Shown: in pieces, positions 21,081 to 33,900 of the stretch
Position numbering within the stretch: position 1 is the stretch's first letter
How the letters are laid out: every line of letters begins with the position of its first letter
Assembly: GCF_902635505.1 (NCBI RefSeq)
Contig: NC_045430.1
Span: 110,101,925-110,165,924 of the forward strand
Source of the DNA: Sarcophilus harrisii
Lineage: Eukaryota; Chordata; Mammalia; Dasyuromorphia; Dasyuridae
Reading direction: 5' to 3'
DNA length: 64,000 nt
Notes under the pieces: model-generated
The model's database searches: none
Told to the model about the DNA's origin: nothing
Seen by the model: the letters and a program-made list of their open reading frames with translations, nothing else
Position numbers and translations under genes: made by a program

Positions 21081-21621
21081 TTTGGAGTGATATTTCCCCC
21101 CATTAATTGGTTTATTTATTTTTAACACACATTGTTTTATGGATTATGTTGGGAGAAAAAATCAGAGCAAAAAGGAAAAAGCATGGGAGAGATAAAAAAA
21201 AACAAACAGAAAAAAGAAGTGATCTTAGCATGTGTCGATTTATATTCAGTCTCCTTTGTTCTTTCTCTGGTTGCAGATGACATTTTCTGTCTAAAGTCTA
21301 TTCAGATTCCTTTGGATCACTGAACTACTGAGAAGAATCAAGTTTTTCATAGTTGATCATCACACATTCTTGCTGTTATTGTGCACAATGTATTCCTGGT
21401 TCTTGTTTTGTTCAGTATCAGTTCATATAAATCTTTTCAGGTCTTACTATAATCAGCTTGTTCATTTTTTATAGAACAATAATATTCCATTACCTTCAGT
21501 CATTCCCCAATTGATGGGCATCCATTCCTTTTCCAATTTTTTGCTACCACAAAAAAGAGCTGCTACAAACATTTTTGCACATGTGGGTCTTTTTCACTTT
21601 TATGATTTTGGAGTGACATTT
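21081..21621 (-). mobile_element. L1 3' fragment with target duplication
   Basis: Minus-strand L1 of the 6040/10165 type. It is flanked by TTTGGAGTGATATTT at 21081-21095 and TTTGGAGTGACATTT at 21607-21621 (14 of 15 equal). It has 3' UTR and the end of ORF2 only. No clear poly-T remains at its left edge. Confidence 0.8.
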
Positions 21622-22439
21622 TGGATCCAATCCAGCAGTAGCTGGGCTCCTTAGTCAAGCCTCCTTTGGATATGAACTGATGGGATTAATGTTATGTAGA
21701 AACTGTGTTAAGAAAAAAAAATGCTAAATTTATGCCCTCAAAGTGAAGTGGTGTGTGAGAGTGTGTCCCCAAAGTGTTGGGGGGAGAGATGGTTGTACTT
21801 TTGTTCTTGCTATATCTTTGAAAGATAAAAAAAGCTTTAGTAAAAGCTAAAAAAATGGCAAGAATAAACATTAAAATAGATTTTAAAACATCAGATTCTC
21901 ATATATTTTAATTGGCTTATAGATCTTACTCTTCACCATCTCTTGCCAATAAATCTTTCATCCTGGTTCTTATGCATTAAACTTAAGCATCACATTTACC
22001 AAAATTTTGGAGTTGAAAATGAAATCTTCCAGGACAACTCTTGTAATAATGAGGAAATTGGGAGCTTAAGTGACTTGTTTAATGGCATGCAATTCTATTC
22101 AAGCATAGGGGTTGTTATGAATCAGGTTCAACCAGAATGGTAAGGTATCTTAGGTTTAGGATTGGAAGGAGACAAGATATTCTCAATTTACAGAAATTGC
22201 TGTATGAGGGGAAGGACATTCAGTACAGAGAAGGGATGTTCACCCAGATTATTATTTTGACTAATAAGCATAATTCGGCTCGTAGTAGTGTTAGGATCTG
22301 TGGGCAGAAACCTGAGAGATGCCAAGTCCTCATGTTCTGGATGTTTTTATACTCAGGAAGTTCTTATGTATTTATTGAGGAAATTCCCTCTATAAGTAAA
22401 ACCTGGATCCCTGAGCCAGTTAAATTTCAAAACTAAACT

Positions 22440-22812
22440 AATCTCGATTCAGACCAATTCCAAGAGACTTGTGATGGAGAAAACCATCTGCAGAGAGGAC
22501 TATGGGGACTAAATGTGGATCACAAATAGTATTTTCACTTTTTTGTTGTTGTTTGTTTGCATTTTGTTTTCTTTCTCATTTTTTCCCTTTTTGCTCTGAT
22601 TTTTTCTTGTGTAGTACAATAAATGTAGAGACAATGTTTAGAAGCATTGCACATGTTTAACCTATATTGGATTACTTGCTATTTTGGGGAAGAATGGTGG
22701 GGTTAAGGGAAGGAGAAAAATTTGGAACACAAGGTTTTGTAAAGGTGAATGTTGAAAACTATCTTTCCATGTATTTTGAAAAGAAAAGGTTATTATTAAA
22801 AATAAAAAACTA
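22440..22812 (+). mobile_element. L1 3' UTR
   Basis: ATTGGATTACTTGCTATTTT ... GGTTTTGTAAAGGTGAATG ... TTTTGAAAAGAAAAGG, an A-rich tail. It lies about 160 bases beyond the C3AR1 stop, in opposite orientation to that gene, so it may be part of, or limit, the C3AR1 3' UTR. Positions 21622-22439 are unassigned, with a probable MIR remnant at 21990-22090. Confidence 0.75.
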
Positions 22813-22971
22813 AACTAACTTCTATGTGCTCCTATTATCTGAAATGACTTCTCATGGTTCCCCCAACCAATTCTATTCCAAATCTTCTAGTCACCATGAT
22901 ATCTTCTACTTGAAAACATATCCTAGGACATAGCCTTATTGGGGTTGTATCGTTCCACTGATCCCATCTTC

Positions 22972-24471
22972 TCACACAGCCGTGCTGACAACGTCTTGAG
23001 TCAGGGAGGTTTTGTTCTGGGGACAACTAGAAGAATGCATGGGATCTTCACTGAAAGCAGCCTCCAGAATGCCCTGTATGGACTGCTGTGCTTTTTGCCT
23101 AAAATCTTTTCCCATGAAAGCATAGAGCAGGGGATTAAGGCAGCTATTGGCAGATGCCAGTGCAATGGAGAGGTTGTCCAGTGCTATCACTGCCTTTCCA
23201 AGTGGGCTATATGGAGATGCTATCAGTGACAGAACCCCAATAATATGATATGGAGTCCAGCAGACAAAAAAGGTGATGACTACCACTACAGCCACTTTCA
23301 GGGTTTTGCTCCTAGATTTAGCAAAGTGACTTCTGTTTAGACGAAAAATGATGAGGGTGTAACAGACCATCATGATGGCGAAGGGCAGAAGGAAACCTAT
23401 CACCAGTCTTGTGACTGTGATGGCCACCAAGGTTGTTGACAGTTGGTTCTCATTGAAATCATATTCATAAATAAAATCCAAGAAATCTTCAGTCACTTCA
23501 GGGATATCTAAAGGATTGTTAGAAGTCCAGGGTAAAGCTCCTGCACTGTCATAGGCTAGGACATCAGAATTTCTCGGTGTATCAGTACTGGAATCATTGT
23601 TGGTAAACTCGGGTAAAACAGGAGAAATTGTAGGTGATTTATCATGAAGTTTCTTTGGCAGTTCTGATAAATCAGGAAAGGAATGATGATTATTTAAGTT
23701 AACTGAACTCACAGTGCCTAGTGTATCTCCAGAATGACCTCTGCCGACTTTAGTATGGAAGAAAACACCAGAAGTTCCAGGTGTATCAGGGGTGGTAGAA
23801 AGCCAAGGAGAATCATCCCTCCTGGAAGATGAGGGATATAAGGTACCTTCCATCTTGCCAGCCAACTCAGACACAGAGGAGTTCTTGAGTGAGCCTTCTT
23901 CTACTAGGCTAGGACTAAAGTAAATATAATCTGGGGGATTGTTCTCCTCAAAGTTGTAGGCACACACAGTACAGTTGTTCTCAGTAAAGGTTTCCCGGTA
24001 CAAAAACACAGGTGTGCACATTGCAAAAGCCAGGACCCAGATCCCTGCACAGAAGCTGAAGGCCATCTTCACAGTGCGATGATTCTGGCACCATACTGGC
24101 TGCAGCACTAAAACACAACGGTCAAGACTGATGGCCGTAAGCAGGAAGACACTGGCAAACATATTGAGGATGATGATGGAAGGGATGAGCTTGCATAAGA
24201 GCCAGCCATAGGGCCAGTGTCCTTGGAGGACTAAGTGAATGAGGGAGAAGGGCACAGAGAGGCAACAGAAGAGGTCAGCCACGGTGAGATGGAGGAACCA
24301 TATTGTATTCACTGTACGCTTCATCTTGAATCCAATCACCCAAAATACCAACCCATTGCCTGGCAGCCCCAACAAGAAAGTGAAGCTGAAGATGGCTATG
24401 GAAATCATCACCTGGGGCTCCCTCAAGGGCTGGGGAATTAAATCAGATGAACTGCTGTTGGTAAGAGGCAT
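22972..24471 (-). CDS. C3AR1: C3AR1, complement C3a anaphylatoxin receptor
   Basis: Class A G-protein-coupled receptor of the plasma membrane that binds C3a and signals through Gi in myeloid cells. One exon encodes 499 residues. Landmarks: N-glycosylation-type NSS near the N-terminus; GN in TM1 (38-39); LTVAD in TM2; Cys93 at the top of TM3; DRC at 117-119 replacing DRY; Cys170 in loop 2; an extracellular loop 2 of about 190 residues (160-347), the hallmark of this receptor; CWTP in TM6 (404-407); NPLLY in TM7 (446-450). A tail ends in QSIQGILEAAFSE as in human (482 residues). Tyr172 aligns with the sulfated human Tyr174. I chose the ATG giving MPLTNSSSSD; an in-frame ATG 36 bases upstream lies across apparent splice acceptors (TTTTGCAG and TTTGCAG), so it should be intronic. 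It is convergent with FOXJ2. Confidence 0.97.
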   Translation of the reverse strand: MPLTNSSSSDLIPQPLREPQVMISIAIFSFTFLLGLPGNGLVFWVIGFKMKRTVNTIWFLHLTVADLFCCLSVPFSLIHLVLQGHWPYGWLLCKLIPSIIILNMFASVFLLTAISLDRCVLVLQPVWCQNHRTVKMAFSFCAGIWVLAFAMCTPVFLYRETFTENNCTVCAYNFEENNPPDYIYFSPSLVEEGSLKNSSVSELAGKMEGTLYPSSSRRDDSPWLSTTPDTPGTSGVFFHTKVGRGHSGDTLGTVSSVNLNNHHSFPDLSELPKKLHDKSPTISPVLPEFTNNDSSTDTPRNSDVLAYDSAGALPWTSNNPLDIPEVTEDFLDFIYEYDFNENQLSTTLVAITVTRLVIGFLLPFAIMMVCYTLIIFRLNRSHFAKSRSKTLKVAVVVVITFFVCWTPYHIIGVLSLIASPYSPLGKAVIALDNLSIALASANSCLNPLLYAFMGKDFRQKAQQSIQGILEAAFSEDPMHSSSCPQNKTSLTQDVVSTAV

Positions 24472-24510
24472 CCTGCAAATTCTGCAAAAGAAGCATAAGA
24501 AATGCAAATT
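24472..24510 (-). promoter_or_regulatory. C3AR1: Splice acceptor of the C3AR1 coding exon
   Basis: Read on the minus strand, a T-rich run leads to TTCTTTTGCAG and nine bases later to AATTTGCAG, one base before the ATG. Human C3AR1 has a non-coding first exon, so one of these two AGs should be the acceptor. This decides the start codon. The 5' exon itself was not found. Confidence 0.6.
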
Positions 24511-24639
24511 TTAGTCATACTTCCTCACCAATTTCTAGTTCTTATATAGATTTCTTGTCCTTTACAAATCATTGGTGTGTCTCAAGATATCTCTTTGGGA
24601 CCATCTTCTTTTCTCTACATTTTCTCTTGGTGAGCTCAT

Positions 24640-26480
24640 CTGCTCTGGAATTATTACTTCCAAATTTATTATATCCAATCTTAACACAGTCTTCATCTCA
24701 ATTTAATCTCAGTATGCAAATATCCTAAAGTTTCATGACAAACCATCCCTTGACATCATTAAGCTAATGACAGCTCATCATCCTAATTTTCTACCTTTTA
24801 ATCAAGAACTCTGAAGATTTTCTGATCATATCCTTGTATCTTTCCATCATTGCCTAAACTTCTTCATCCTCACCATGATTTCCAATCATGTTCTCTATTC
24901 TCTCATCCAATTAATTTACCCACTCTGTGCTTTCTTTTCCTTCTTTTTATATATTGAATATATATACCAGATATTGGTAACTTCAACTATACACATTCAT
25001 CTAGACCTGAATTCATTCTTCCCTGTCCTATATCTACTTTTCCAACTCCAACCATCCATGTTCTTTATCCCTACACCTGTGATACTGAGTCTTTCTACAA
25101 AATTTAAATTTATTATATCTAATTACAATTGGGCCCTCACTGCTACTTGATGATTCATTTTTTTTTTCTGATTAGCTTATTATATAAGCTCTTTTCAGAT
25201 CTCCCATACCACTTCCACTTGACTCCCTCATAGCAGAAGACTTCACTTCCTATTTTATAGAAAACCACAATTAAAATGCTTATTCCTCATTCTCCATTCT
25301 CCTCTCTATTGCTCAAGGCTTTAATGAAGTCTTGCTAAGGCTATTTTTATCACTTATGACCTTGATTTCATCCCTTCCTTTTTCTGTTGGAAGTTTGCCC
25401 CTTTGATCATTTCATCTTTTTTCTGTACTTTGCTATTGGCTCTTTCCCTGCTTTATATCTCTTCCACCTTTAAAAAATATTCAGTGGACCTTGCCAACCC
25501 CTCAAATTATCATCATAGTTCTCTTTCAAATCCAAACTCCTAAGAAAGCATTGTTTATACTAATTGAACCTATTTTAAAAGTTCTTACTTTTCAATACAC
25601 CACTAACTATGCTAGTATATGTTCTTCTACTCTAACTTCTATCATACTGCTCTTTTGGTTGTTTTCCTACCTAATTGCTACTTATTATTATCATTATCTT
25701 CTACCTCACTAAGTGTGGAGGTCCTTACAGACTCTATTTTGAGTGCCTTTCTCTTTTTTTCTCTAGATGTATGGTCTTTTTATCTGCTTGGCCATTTTAT
25801 CTGCTCTTACAAGTTCACTGCTCACTTCTGTAGAGCTGATTCCAAAATCTATATGTCCAACCCCAATCTTGCTCTTGAATTCCAGTCCTATATTATCAAT
25901 TGCTTATTAGACATCTCCAAATGGTTGTCACTTCAAACTCAACATGTTCAAAATGGAATTCATTGTATTTCCCACCAAACCCGTGTCCCTTCCATTTCTG
26001 TTGACAGAACTACCTTTCTTTCAGTTACCTATATTCATTACTTCTTGACTGAAATTATCCTTGACTCTTTCTTTTTTTCCTCAATACTTATGTTTCATCA
26101 GTTGCCAGTTTTTGTGTATTTTATATCTTAAACATTGTTCTTATTTATCCCTTTATCTCTACTTACACCAAAACCATCTTAGTCCAGATTCTCATCATCT
26201 TTTCATACAGCTGCAAAACGGATGTTTCAGAAACGTAGATTTATCCCTGGTGCCCTTTTACTCAAAATTTTTTAATCATTCCTCATTCATTACCTTAGTG
26301 AAAAATACAAATCCCCTAATTTGACTTTTCATCTCATTATGCCTGGAACACGCTTTTTTCCTCACTTTTGACTCTTGAAATCTCTACCTACCTTTAAAGA
26401 ATAATTCAGGTACTATCTCTTAATGCAGTGTTTCTTGATTCTCCAGTTACTAACACCCTCTCTCTCCTCAAATTGTATTG
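24640..26480 (+). mobile_element. Old L2 LINE, ORF2 end to 3' part
   Basis: CTCAAACTCAACATGTTCAA-like text (about 25935), AATGGAATTCATTGTATTTC, GTTGACAGAACTACC and TGCCTGGAACACGC (about 26342) follow the L2 reverse-transcriptase end and 3' region. It is strongly decayed. The 170-codon open frame at 25619-26131 lies inside it. Confidence 0.65.
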
Positions 26481-26779
26481 TGCAGTGGAATGCAAATTAC
26501 TTGAGATAAGCAGTGGGGGAGGGAAAGAAAGGCAATTTTTATTTTAAGAAAAAGCAGTAAAATCACACTCTTAAGAAACTTAAATCTTAAAAATCATGTA
26601 GTTATTATAATGCATAGGATGATTTAAAAATCTCATTATAAATGAAGATTTCCCTCCATTGATGTTATGTGATCCTACATATTCAACATCATTACACAGT
26701 TGATTATTGAGCAAATAAATATCTTTAGCCCTGACCTCTAAACCAAGGTTCAGTCTTGTTTTTATAACCATTTACTAAT

Positions 26780-27500
26780 ATTGTTACTTCTCTCGCTTGC
26801 TATCTACTTGCTCAAACTCAACACATTTAAAACAAAATCGTATTTCACCTCAAATTCACTCATTTGACTGGTCTTTTTTCTCTGAACATTACTACCATTA
26901 TTCTAATTCAGATTTTAGACTTTGAATTAACTTTGATGACTTTTTTTTCCCTTCATCTTCAACAGTCCATATTCAATCATTCTCCAAATCCTATCAATTT
27001 TCATTTGCCACTTTTCTTTCCATTTCCAAAACTACCACTCTAGGTCTAGCCATGGTCACCATTATCACATCAATAACTTTCTAACTATTCTCTTGAGTAC
27101 TGGGGAATGTGTAACATTCAGCTACGGTATGTGTGACAATACACTATTAAGCTTAATCTATAATATTAACATTTTTTCCATCACTTTTGAAAATCTAGAC
27201 AAGCAGCAAAACAATAAATTGAGTCCAGATTTGTAATATTTGCCAATTTCTAAGGTGTAAATACACAGAAAATTTAACAACCAGCTCTAACTAGATAGTT
27301 AGAACTCTTGAGACATATCCTTGTCTAATTACTGTGAGCACTAATGCTAGACTGGTCTTCCCATAGTGTTTTTGATCATAACATTCCCTCAGTCAAAAAA
27401 GCTTTGGTAAAAATCCCCATTGCCTTCTAAAGTTCAAGCTCTTTTGGTTTTTAAAACACATCACAATCTTAGTACAACTTGCCTTTCTAGACTTTGTTTG
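26780..27500 (+). mobile_element. Second L2 remnant
   Basis: CTCAAACTCAACACATTTAA, CAATCATTCTCCAAATCCTA and CACTCTAGGTCTAGCCATGG echo the same L2 region. Identity is low. Confidence 0.45.
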
Positions 27501-27549
27501 TTATGTGGACATATTAGATAAATCATTATTCATTGTGTGCTTTTCTCTT

Positions 27550-27790
27550 TCTGCATACATATACATAATATAGATATTTCTCTCTCTCTCAGAATATGTG
27601 TATCTGTATATATATGCTTATCTATGTCTAAATCTATACCTGTATCTATGGATATGTCTACATCTGTATCTATATCTATATTTTATGTATTTATATCTCT
27701 ATATTGTTACCTATCTGTCTATATAGCTATTGGTGTATATATAATCTGACTATTTCTATTTTATATTTATAACTATGTCTCTTTTTTCTG
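27550..27790. repeat. TATC/TATA-rich simple sequence
   Basis: Degenerate TATCTGTATC-type units. Confidence 0.75.
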
Positions 27791-27854
27791 TCTATATCTC
27801 TATTTGTTTCTCTTTCCTGTGATTTCTAGATCTCTTCCTTTTTCGTATTTAAAG

Positions 27855-28090
27855 GAGGATGTTGTGGTTTAGTGGGAAGAGTCAATGGATGTTTAATCAG
27901 AAGGATAGTTTGAATTCTGATTCTCCCACTTAATACCTAGTCATTCAGTCTCTCTGAGTCTTTGTAATTCCATCTGTAAAATAGGGATAATAATATACAA
28001 ATTATCTCTCTCACAGAATTATCATGAGGGACCAATAAAATATTATGTACAAAGTATTTTGAAAACCTTAAAGAAAAATCAGCTATTATG
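27855..28090 (+). mobile_element. MIR SINE
   Basis: TTTAGTGGGAAGAGTCAATG ... CATCTGTAAAATAGGGATAA ... TCACAGAATTATCATGAGG is the MIR head, core and tail in order. Confidence 0.75.
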
Positions 28091-28206
28091 ATTATTACTC
28101 ATTTTTCAAGTGTTGCATCAAATGCTAACTCCTCCATGAAGCTATTCTTTACCTAGAAGTGAATATTCCCTATTCCTAACCCCCTTTTTTTCCTTATGTG
28201 ACTTTC

Positions 28207-28370
28207 AGGTACATAGATTTTTTAAAATAACTTTTTATTGACAGAACCCATGCCAGGGTAATTTTTTACAACATTATCCCTTGGACTCACTTCTGTTCCG
28301 ATTTTTCCCCTCCCTCCCTCTACCCTCTCCCCCAGATGGCAAGCAGTCCTATACAAGGTACATAGATTTT
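28207..28370 (-). mobile_element. Short L1 3' insertion with perfect 15-bp target duplication
   Basis: A 134-bp minus-strand L1 3' end (ACTTTTTATTGACAGAACCC ... GATGGCAAGCAGTCC) is bounded by AGGTACATAGATTTT at 28207-28221 and 28356-28370. The exact duplication suggests a fairly recent event. It splits older sequence that continues with a reverse MIR at 28371-28510. Confidence 0.9.
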
Positions 28371-28859
28371 AAGTAAAAGGGACCCTTATGATCAATTAAC
28401 TTAACTCTTTTATTTTCCAGGCCTAGAGAAATAAATGATTTTTTCAAAGTCATTCAGGCAATAAGCAGCAGAGATGAGATTTGATTCCAAATCCTTGGAC
28501 CCTCAAACTAGTATTTTTTTCCCCTAGATCATACCATTTCTTTGACACCAATCACATATTGCTTAATATTACAATCAATTGTGTAGCTTCCTTTTCACTC
28601 CTTCTTGATTTTAAGTCCTTGGGGTTAATAACTGTGCCATTCATTTTTATATTTCCATAATTTTGGCATGGTGTTATACGTGTAGTAATTTTCAGTAAAT
28701 ATTTATTGAATAAATGCTTCAATTTTTTTTGAATTAAAAAAAAAAAAAACCCTTTTCCTTTTTGGCTCCCCAAAGGTCCTTGAGTTACAACATAAGCCCA
28801 TTTCCATAGTCTCTTTGCTGCCTCAACAAGTTTCAAGAGGCCGTCTCATCAAGTTTCCC

Positions 28860-30556
28860 TTTGCTCCTTTCTTCTCTTTTTTTTTCAGTTCCTTATTTTA
28901 ATCTAGTATGTCAACAACTTTTTTTTCCCTTTATTAGATGTTCCAAAATATTGCTATAAATTGAAAACTTTTCTATTGTGTTGGCAAATGTTGACCCTCA
29001 AGATTTGACCGTTAGCAAACCCGATGGGCTACTGAGTCAAGAAGTTCATGGACAAAGAAATATGGAAAGTCCTTTCACTTAAAACCTATGATTCTATGAG
29101 TAACATAAAGATTCTTTCTGAAGTTCAATGATTCTCTAATTCTGTCTCATTGTGCTGCTTACTCAGCTCTGAGTTTTACTAATGTTTCTTCCATCCTAAA
29201 ATACATGTACTCATAGTCCAACAAAGAATTAAAGAAAAAGTAAATTAAAAATATAAGAGCAGAAAAGGATTATTGGGATTTAGGAATAGTCAGAATCTTG
29301 GGAGACCTCTAATTTCATTTCCCTCATTTTATAGATGAAGGGCTAGAATTCTAGGAGCCCAGAGAACTAAAAAAGAGGATGAGCTCTGTCAGGGAAGGGC
29401 TTGTTAATTTCTTCAATGCTTCAGCTATTAAAATTTTTGTTTTAGGGAGACATTAAGTGACTTGTCCAGAAAGACAAGTAGGAATCACAGATAAGCAGGA
29501 CAGCTTTGGAAGCAACATGTTTAATTTATTACATTACTTTTAAAGAAAAGCAAGATCTACATGAAAGAGATTTGTAGATTCATTTATGATCTTCTCTTTG
29601 TGTCCTATTATGTATATTGTAGTGTACATTTTAAATGATGCTTATTAAGTTTAGAATTTTGTAAATGGTAGGTGTTAGGAAAGGAAGAGAAAATAATTAA
29701 TTGACTTTAATCAAAATTAAATGATAAGGACTGGAGAAGCAGGAAGATATAACTCAGAAGAATTTGAGATATGTGAAAAAATCTTCCTTTCAAAAGAGAA
29801 AATTTTTTATGATCCAGAATTAAAAAAAAAAAACAAGTATTTAAACATCAGACCCAATGAATTTATACATATCTATATTTTACTTTGGTAGGAAGAGAGA
29901 AGGGGCTAGAAAGTAAATTTATGGTACAGTTCTTTGAAGAATTTAGTAATTTTGAACATGTAAATTTTATTTTTTTGCCTGCTAACTAAAAAGTGAATAA
30001 AAACCTAAAACCCAATTTCTCTATTGTCCAGAACAAAGCAGCATTGATAAGAGAAAAATAATGTTAAGTTATACGTTGGCTGAATGAGACAGGAAATGGG
30101 CAGTGGGGAAAAGAACAGAATATAAAAAAGAGACATCTCACAAGAGAGAAGAAATGTTTAAAGGAAGATTATAGACTATTAAAGAATTGGGAGAAGAGAA
30201 CAACAATAAACACTTGAACATGCTGGAGAGAGGCAGAGACAAAAGAGAGATACAACATTCCCCAGGATAAACTGATTAAGAAAAAAAGACATCTCGGGAG
30301 TTCATGAAAGATGATTGGTGGTGATGGGATTCAATGAGAGAAAGGGAAAAAGAAATGGATATTGAAAGTAAAACATAAGGAAAAGGAAAGACTCAAACAG
30401 GTGAATATAAGTTTGCTTACCAAAGGACAGTAGCTTGTATGTAGTTGGAAGCAAGATTCAGTCTAAATCTGAAGTCCTTGCCACATCCTTCTCTGGCTCT
30501 CATCAGAAGAGAGTATATATATTTGGGAACTTTGTTTTTTTCTTCTTGGAACAATA

Positions 30557-30558
<2 letters not shown>
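28860..30558. other. AT-rich region, mostly unassigned
   Basis: A decayed reverse MIR is likely at 29310-29500. Otherwise there is A-rich sequence without gene signals. The 30000-30930 part may be old L1 5' sequence (inference). Confidence 0.35.

Positions 30559-30600
<42 letters not shown>
30559..30600. repeat. (GT)21 microsatellite
   Basis: Uninterrupted GT units, then GCGTGTGTGTATGTG. Confidence 0.95.
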
Positions 30601-30606
<6 letters not shown>

Positions 30607-30929
30607 GTGTATGTGTTTAAAGGAACCATCTCTGTCCTCTTAGCTGATGTAATAGGTAGAGTCAATGAATCATCTCCAAATCTTGCAATTTTGCAAAGAT
30701 AAGAGGAGGTGGAAGGAGAAGTTGTTAGAGGAAGGTTTAAGTGTGGTAGTAATAGAGAAGAGGAATAAGGGTTTAGAGAGAAAGGGAATGAGTTCTGTTT
30801 TGTACACATTTCATTTAAAGATATTTCCTGGTAAATAAGGTAAAAAGAAAAAAAAATTCTTGAGAACTATATCTCTTATGAGTATACTTAGAGACTGCAG
30901 CTGTAATTTGATTTTATTGTGATAATATA

Positions 30930-33900
30930 AAAAACAAACTAAAGGTGGAAAGGGGATTGTACTGGAAAAAGAAGAAAATGGAGGTAAAATGAGAGAAATT
31001 ACATCTCATGAAGAGGCAAAGAAGATCTATTATAATTGAGGGAAAGAAGAGAGGGGGATGAACATTGTGTGAATCATATTCTCATCAGATTTGGTTCAAA
31101 GAGAGAATATCAGACCTATTTAGCTTCACAGAGAAATTTGTCTCATCCAGTAGGTAAGTGAGAGGGGAAAGAGGAAAGGAAAGAGGGAGGCTAATAGAAG
31201 GGAAAACAGAAATATTAGGGTATAAGTATAAGAATATATATAGTATAAGAAAGCAGGAGGAGCTGTAAAGGGGAGGGCTGTTTGAGGGAAGTATTGGTCA
31301 GAAGCAAAATACTGAAGAGAAGGAAAAGATGGAAAGGAGAGAGAAAAGCATAACTTGAAGTAAATAAGATGGTGGGAAATATAAAATTAGTCATTTTAAC
31401 TTTGAATGTGAATAGGATGAACTCTCCCATAAATGGAATCGGATAGCAGACTGGATTAAAGACTAGAATCCTATAATACAGGAAACACATGTAAAGCAGA
31501 GTGATACATACAGAGTAAAGGGAAAAGGCTGAAGCAGAATCTATTATGCTTCAGATGAAATAAAAAAACAAACAAACAGTGGTAGCAATCTTGATCTCAG
31601 ATCAAGTAAAGGCAAAAATTGGTCTAATTAAAAGAGATAAGGAAGGAAATCATATCTTGCTAAAGGATACCATATATAATGAAGTCATAGCAATACTAAA
31701 CATATGTACCAAATGGTATAGCATCTAAATTCCTAGAGGAGAAGTTAAGGGAGCTGCAAGAAGAGATAGCAAAACTATACTAGTGGGGGGATCTCAATCT
31801 TGCTCTCTCACTACTAGAAAAATAGAACCACAAAATAAATTTAAAAAAAAGTTAAGGAGGTAAATAGAATTTTAGAAAAATTAGGTATGATAGATCTTTG
31901 GAGAAAATTGAAGACAGAAAGGAGTATACTTTTTTCCTTGGTGGTTCAAGAAACCTATATAAAAATTGACTATATATCAAGGCATAACCCCTCCCCCCCA
32001 AATTAAATGCAGAAAGGCAGCAATAATAAATGCAAGTTTTTCAAATCATGATGAAACAAGAATCACATGTAATAAAGAGCCAGGAAAAAATAGACCAAAA
32101 ATTAATTGGAAATTAAATAATCTGATCTTAAAGAATTAGTGGGTAAAACAACAAATCATAGACACAATCAATAATTTCATCTAAGAGAATGACAATAATG
32201 AGACAACATACAAAAATTTATGAGATGCAGCCAAAGCAGTTCTTAGAGGAAGCTTTATATCTCTAGAGTCTTACTTGCATATAATAGAGAAAGAGAAGAT
32301 CAATGAATTAAACACTAAAAAAGATAGAAAAAGAACAAATTAAAAAAAAACCTAAGTAAATATTAAGGACCATGCCTAAATGTGAAGGGACAGGTCAATT
32401 CTCCAAAAGCCCCCAGCTGTGAATTATAACACACTTGAAGGAATTGCAAATCACAATTTGCTGACACAGATGTTGCTTGTGAATTGGGAATAAAATAAAT
32501 TGGAGGCAAGAGGGAAGAGGAAAGAGGTCAGAGAATACAACTGCCTCTCAGGCTCCTTGTATTGTTATCATCCTCTCACATGAAGGGATCTAATTCTGTT
32601 GGTCAGAATTAGATCCCCTTGGTCAGAATTAGATCCCCAACAGCCATTAGCAGGTTGCTCCCCTAACAAGTAAATATTAAATTTGAAATTCTGAAAATAA
32701 AAGGAGAGGTTAATGAAAATGAAAGTAAAAAGCTATTGAACAAACTAAGACCTGGTTTTATGAAAAAAAAAATCAACAAGATAGATAAACTTTTAATTTC
32801 ATCAGAAAAAGGAAAGAAGAAAATCAACTTGTTAGTATTAAAAATGAAAAGGATGAACTTTCCACCAATGAAGAAAAAATTGGAGCAATAATTAGGAACT
32901 ATTTTGCCCAAATGTATGCCAATAAATATGATAACCTAAGTGAAATGGATGAATATTTACAAAAATATAGATTGCCCAGATTTACAGAGGAGGAAACAAA
33001 TTACTTAAATATTCCCATTTTAGAAAAAGAAATTGAAGAAGCTATTAATCAACTCCCTAAGAAAAAAATCTCTAGGGCCAGATAGATTTATGTATGATGA
33101 AAAATGCTATCCATCTCTAGAGTGCAGATTGATGTATTCTTTTTTTCATATTCTTTATTTTCATTGTTTTTTGGAAACATGGCTAATATGCAAATATGTT
33201 TTACTTGACTTCACGTGGGTAGGTGAGGGAGGGACTAGAGAGAAAAGAATTTGGAACTCAAATAAAAAAATGAACATCAAAATAAATAAATAATAAAATT
33301 TAAAATGTAAGTGGGAAGTCTTTAACAAAATAAAAATATAATAAAACATTAAACTAAGATATTTGGGAACCTAATTACCAAAACATCCATAGAAACTTAG
33401 GAATATAGTTACAAATCAGTCTTTACAGAAGTAAAGATAGGCTGAAATAATTGGAGAAATATTTACTACTCATAATGAGACTGTATTAGTATGATAAAAA
33501 TGACCATACTATTTAAGTCAATTTACTTAATGAGTATCATGACAATCAAAATTCCAAAGGATTACTTTTGGAGTTAGAAGAAATTCTTTTTTTTTTTTTT
33601 TTTTAAAGCATCTGGAAAAACAAAAGGTCAAGAATTTCACAGGAAAAAATGAAAAAAAAAAGTGGGAAGAAAGGAGATTTTATAGCACCATATCTCCAAT
33701 TATACCACAATGCAGCAATCATTCAAACTATTTACTACAATTTAAAAAGATAAAATATTGATTAATGGGACAAATTAGATGCTCAATGTATAGAAGAAAA
33801 TTAGTATAATATAATAATAGTAGTATTGTGTTTAGTAAACATAAAGGTATTAGTTACTGAAAGCTCACTATTTGACAAAAACTATTGAGGAAATTGGAAA

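Noticed and set aside
24472-24507. Twelve extra N-terminal residues of C3AR1
   Set aside because: The added codons run through acceptor-like TTTTGCAG and TTTGCAG and do not resemble the human N-terminus.
25619-26131. 170-codon open frame
   Set aside because: It lies inside a decayed L2 remnant, in a frame without recognisable domain.
30435-30809. Cys/Val and Thr/His repeat frames
   Set aside because: Translation of the (GT)21 microsatellite.
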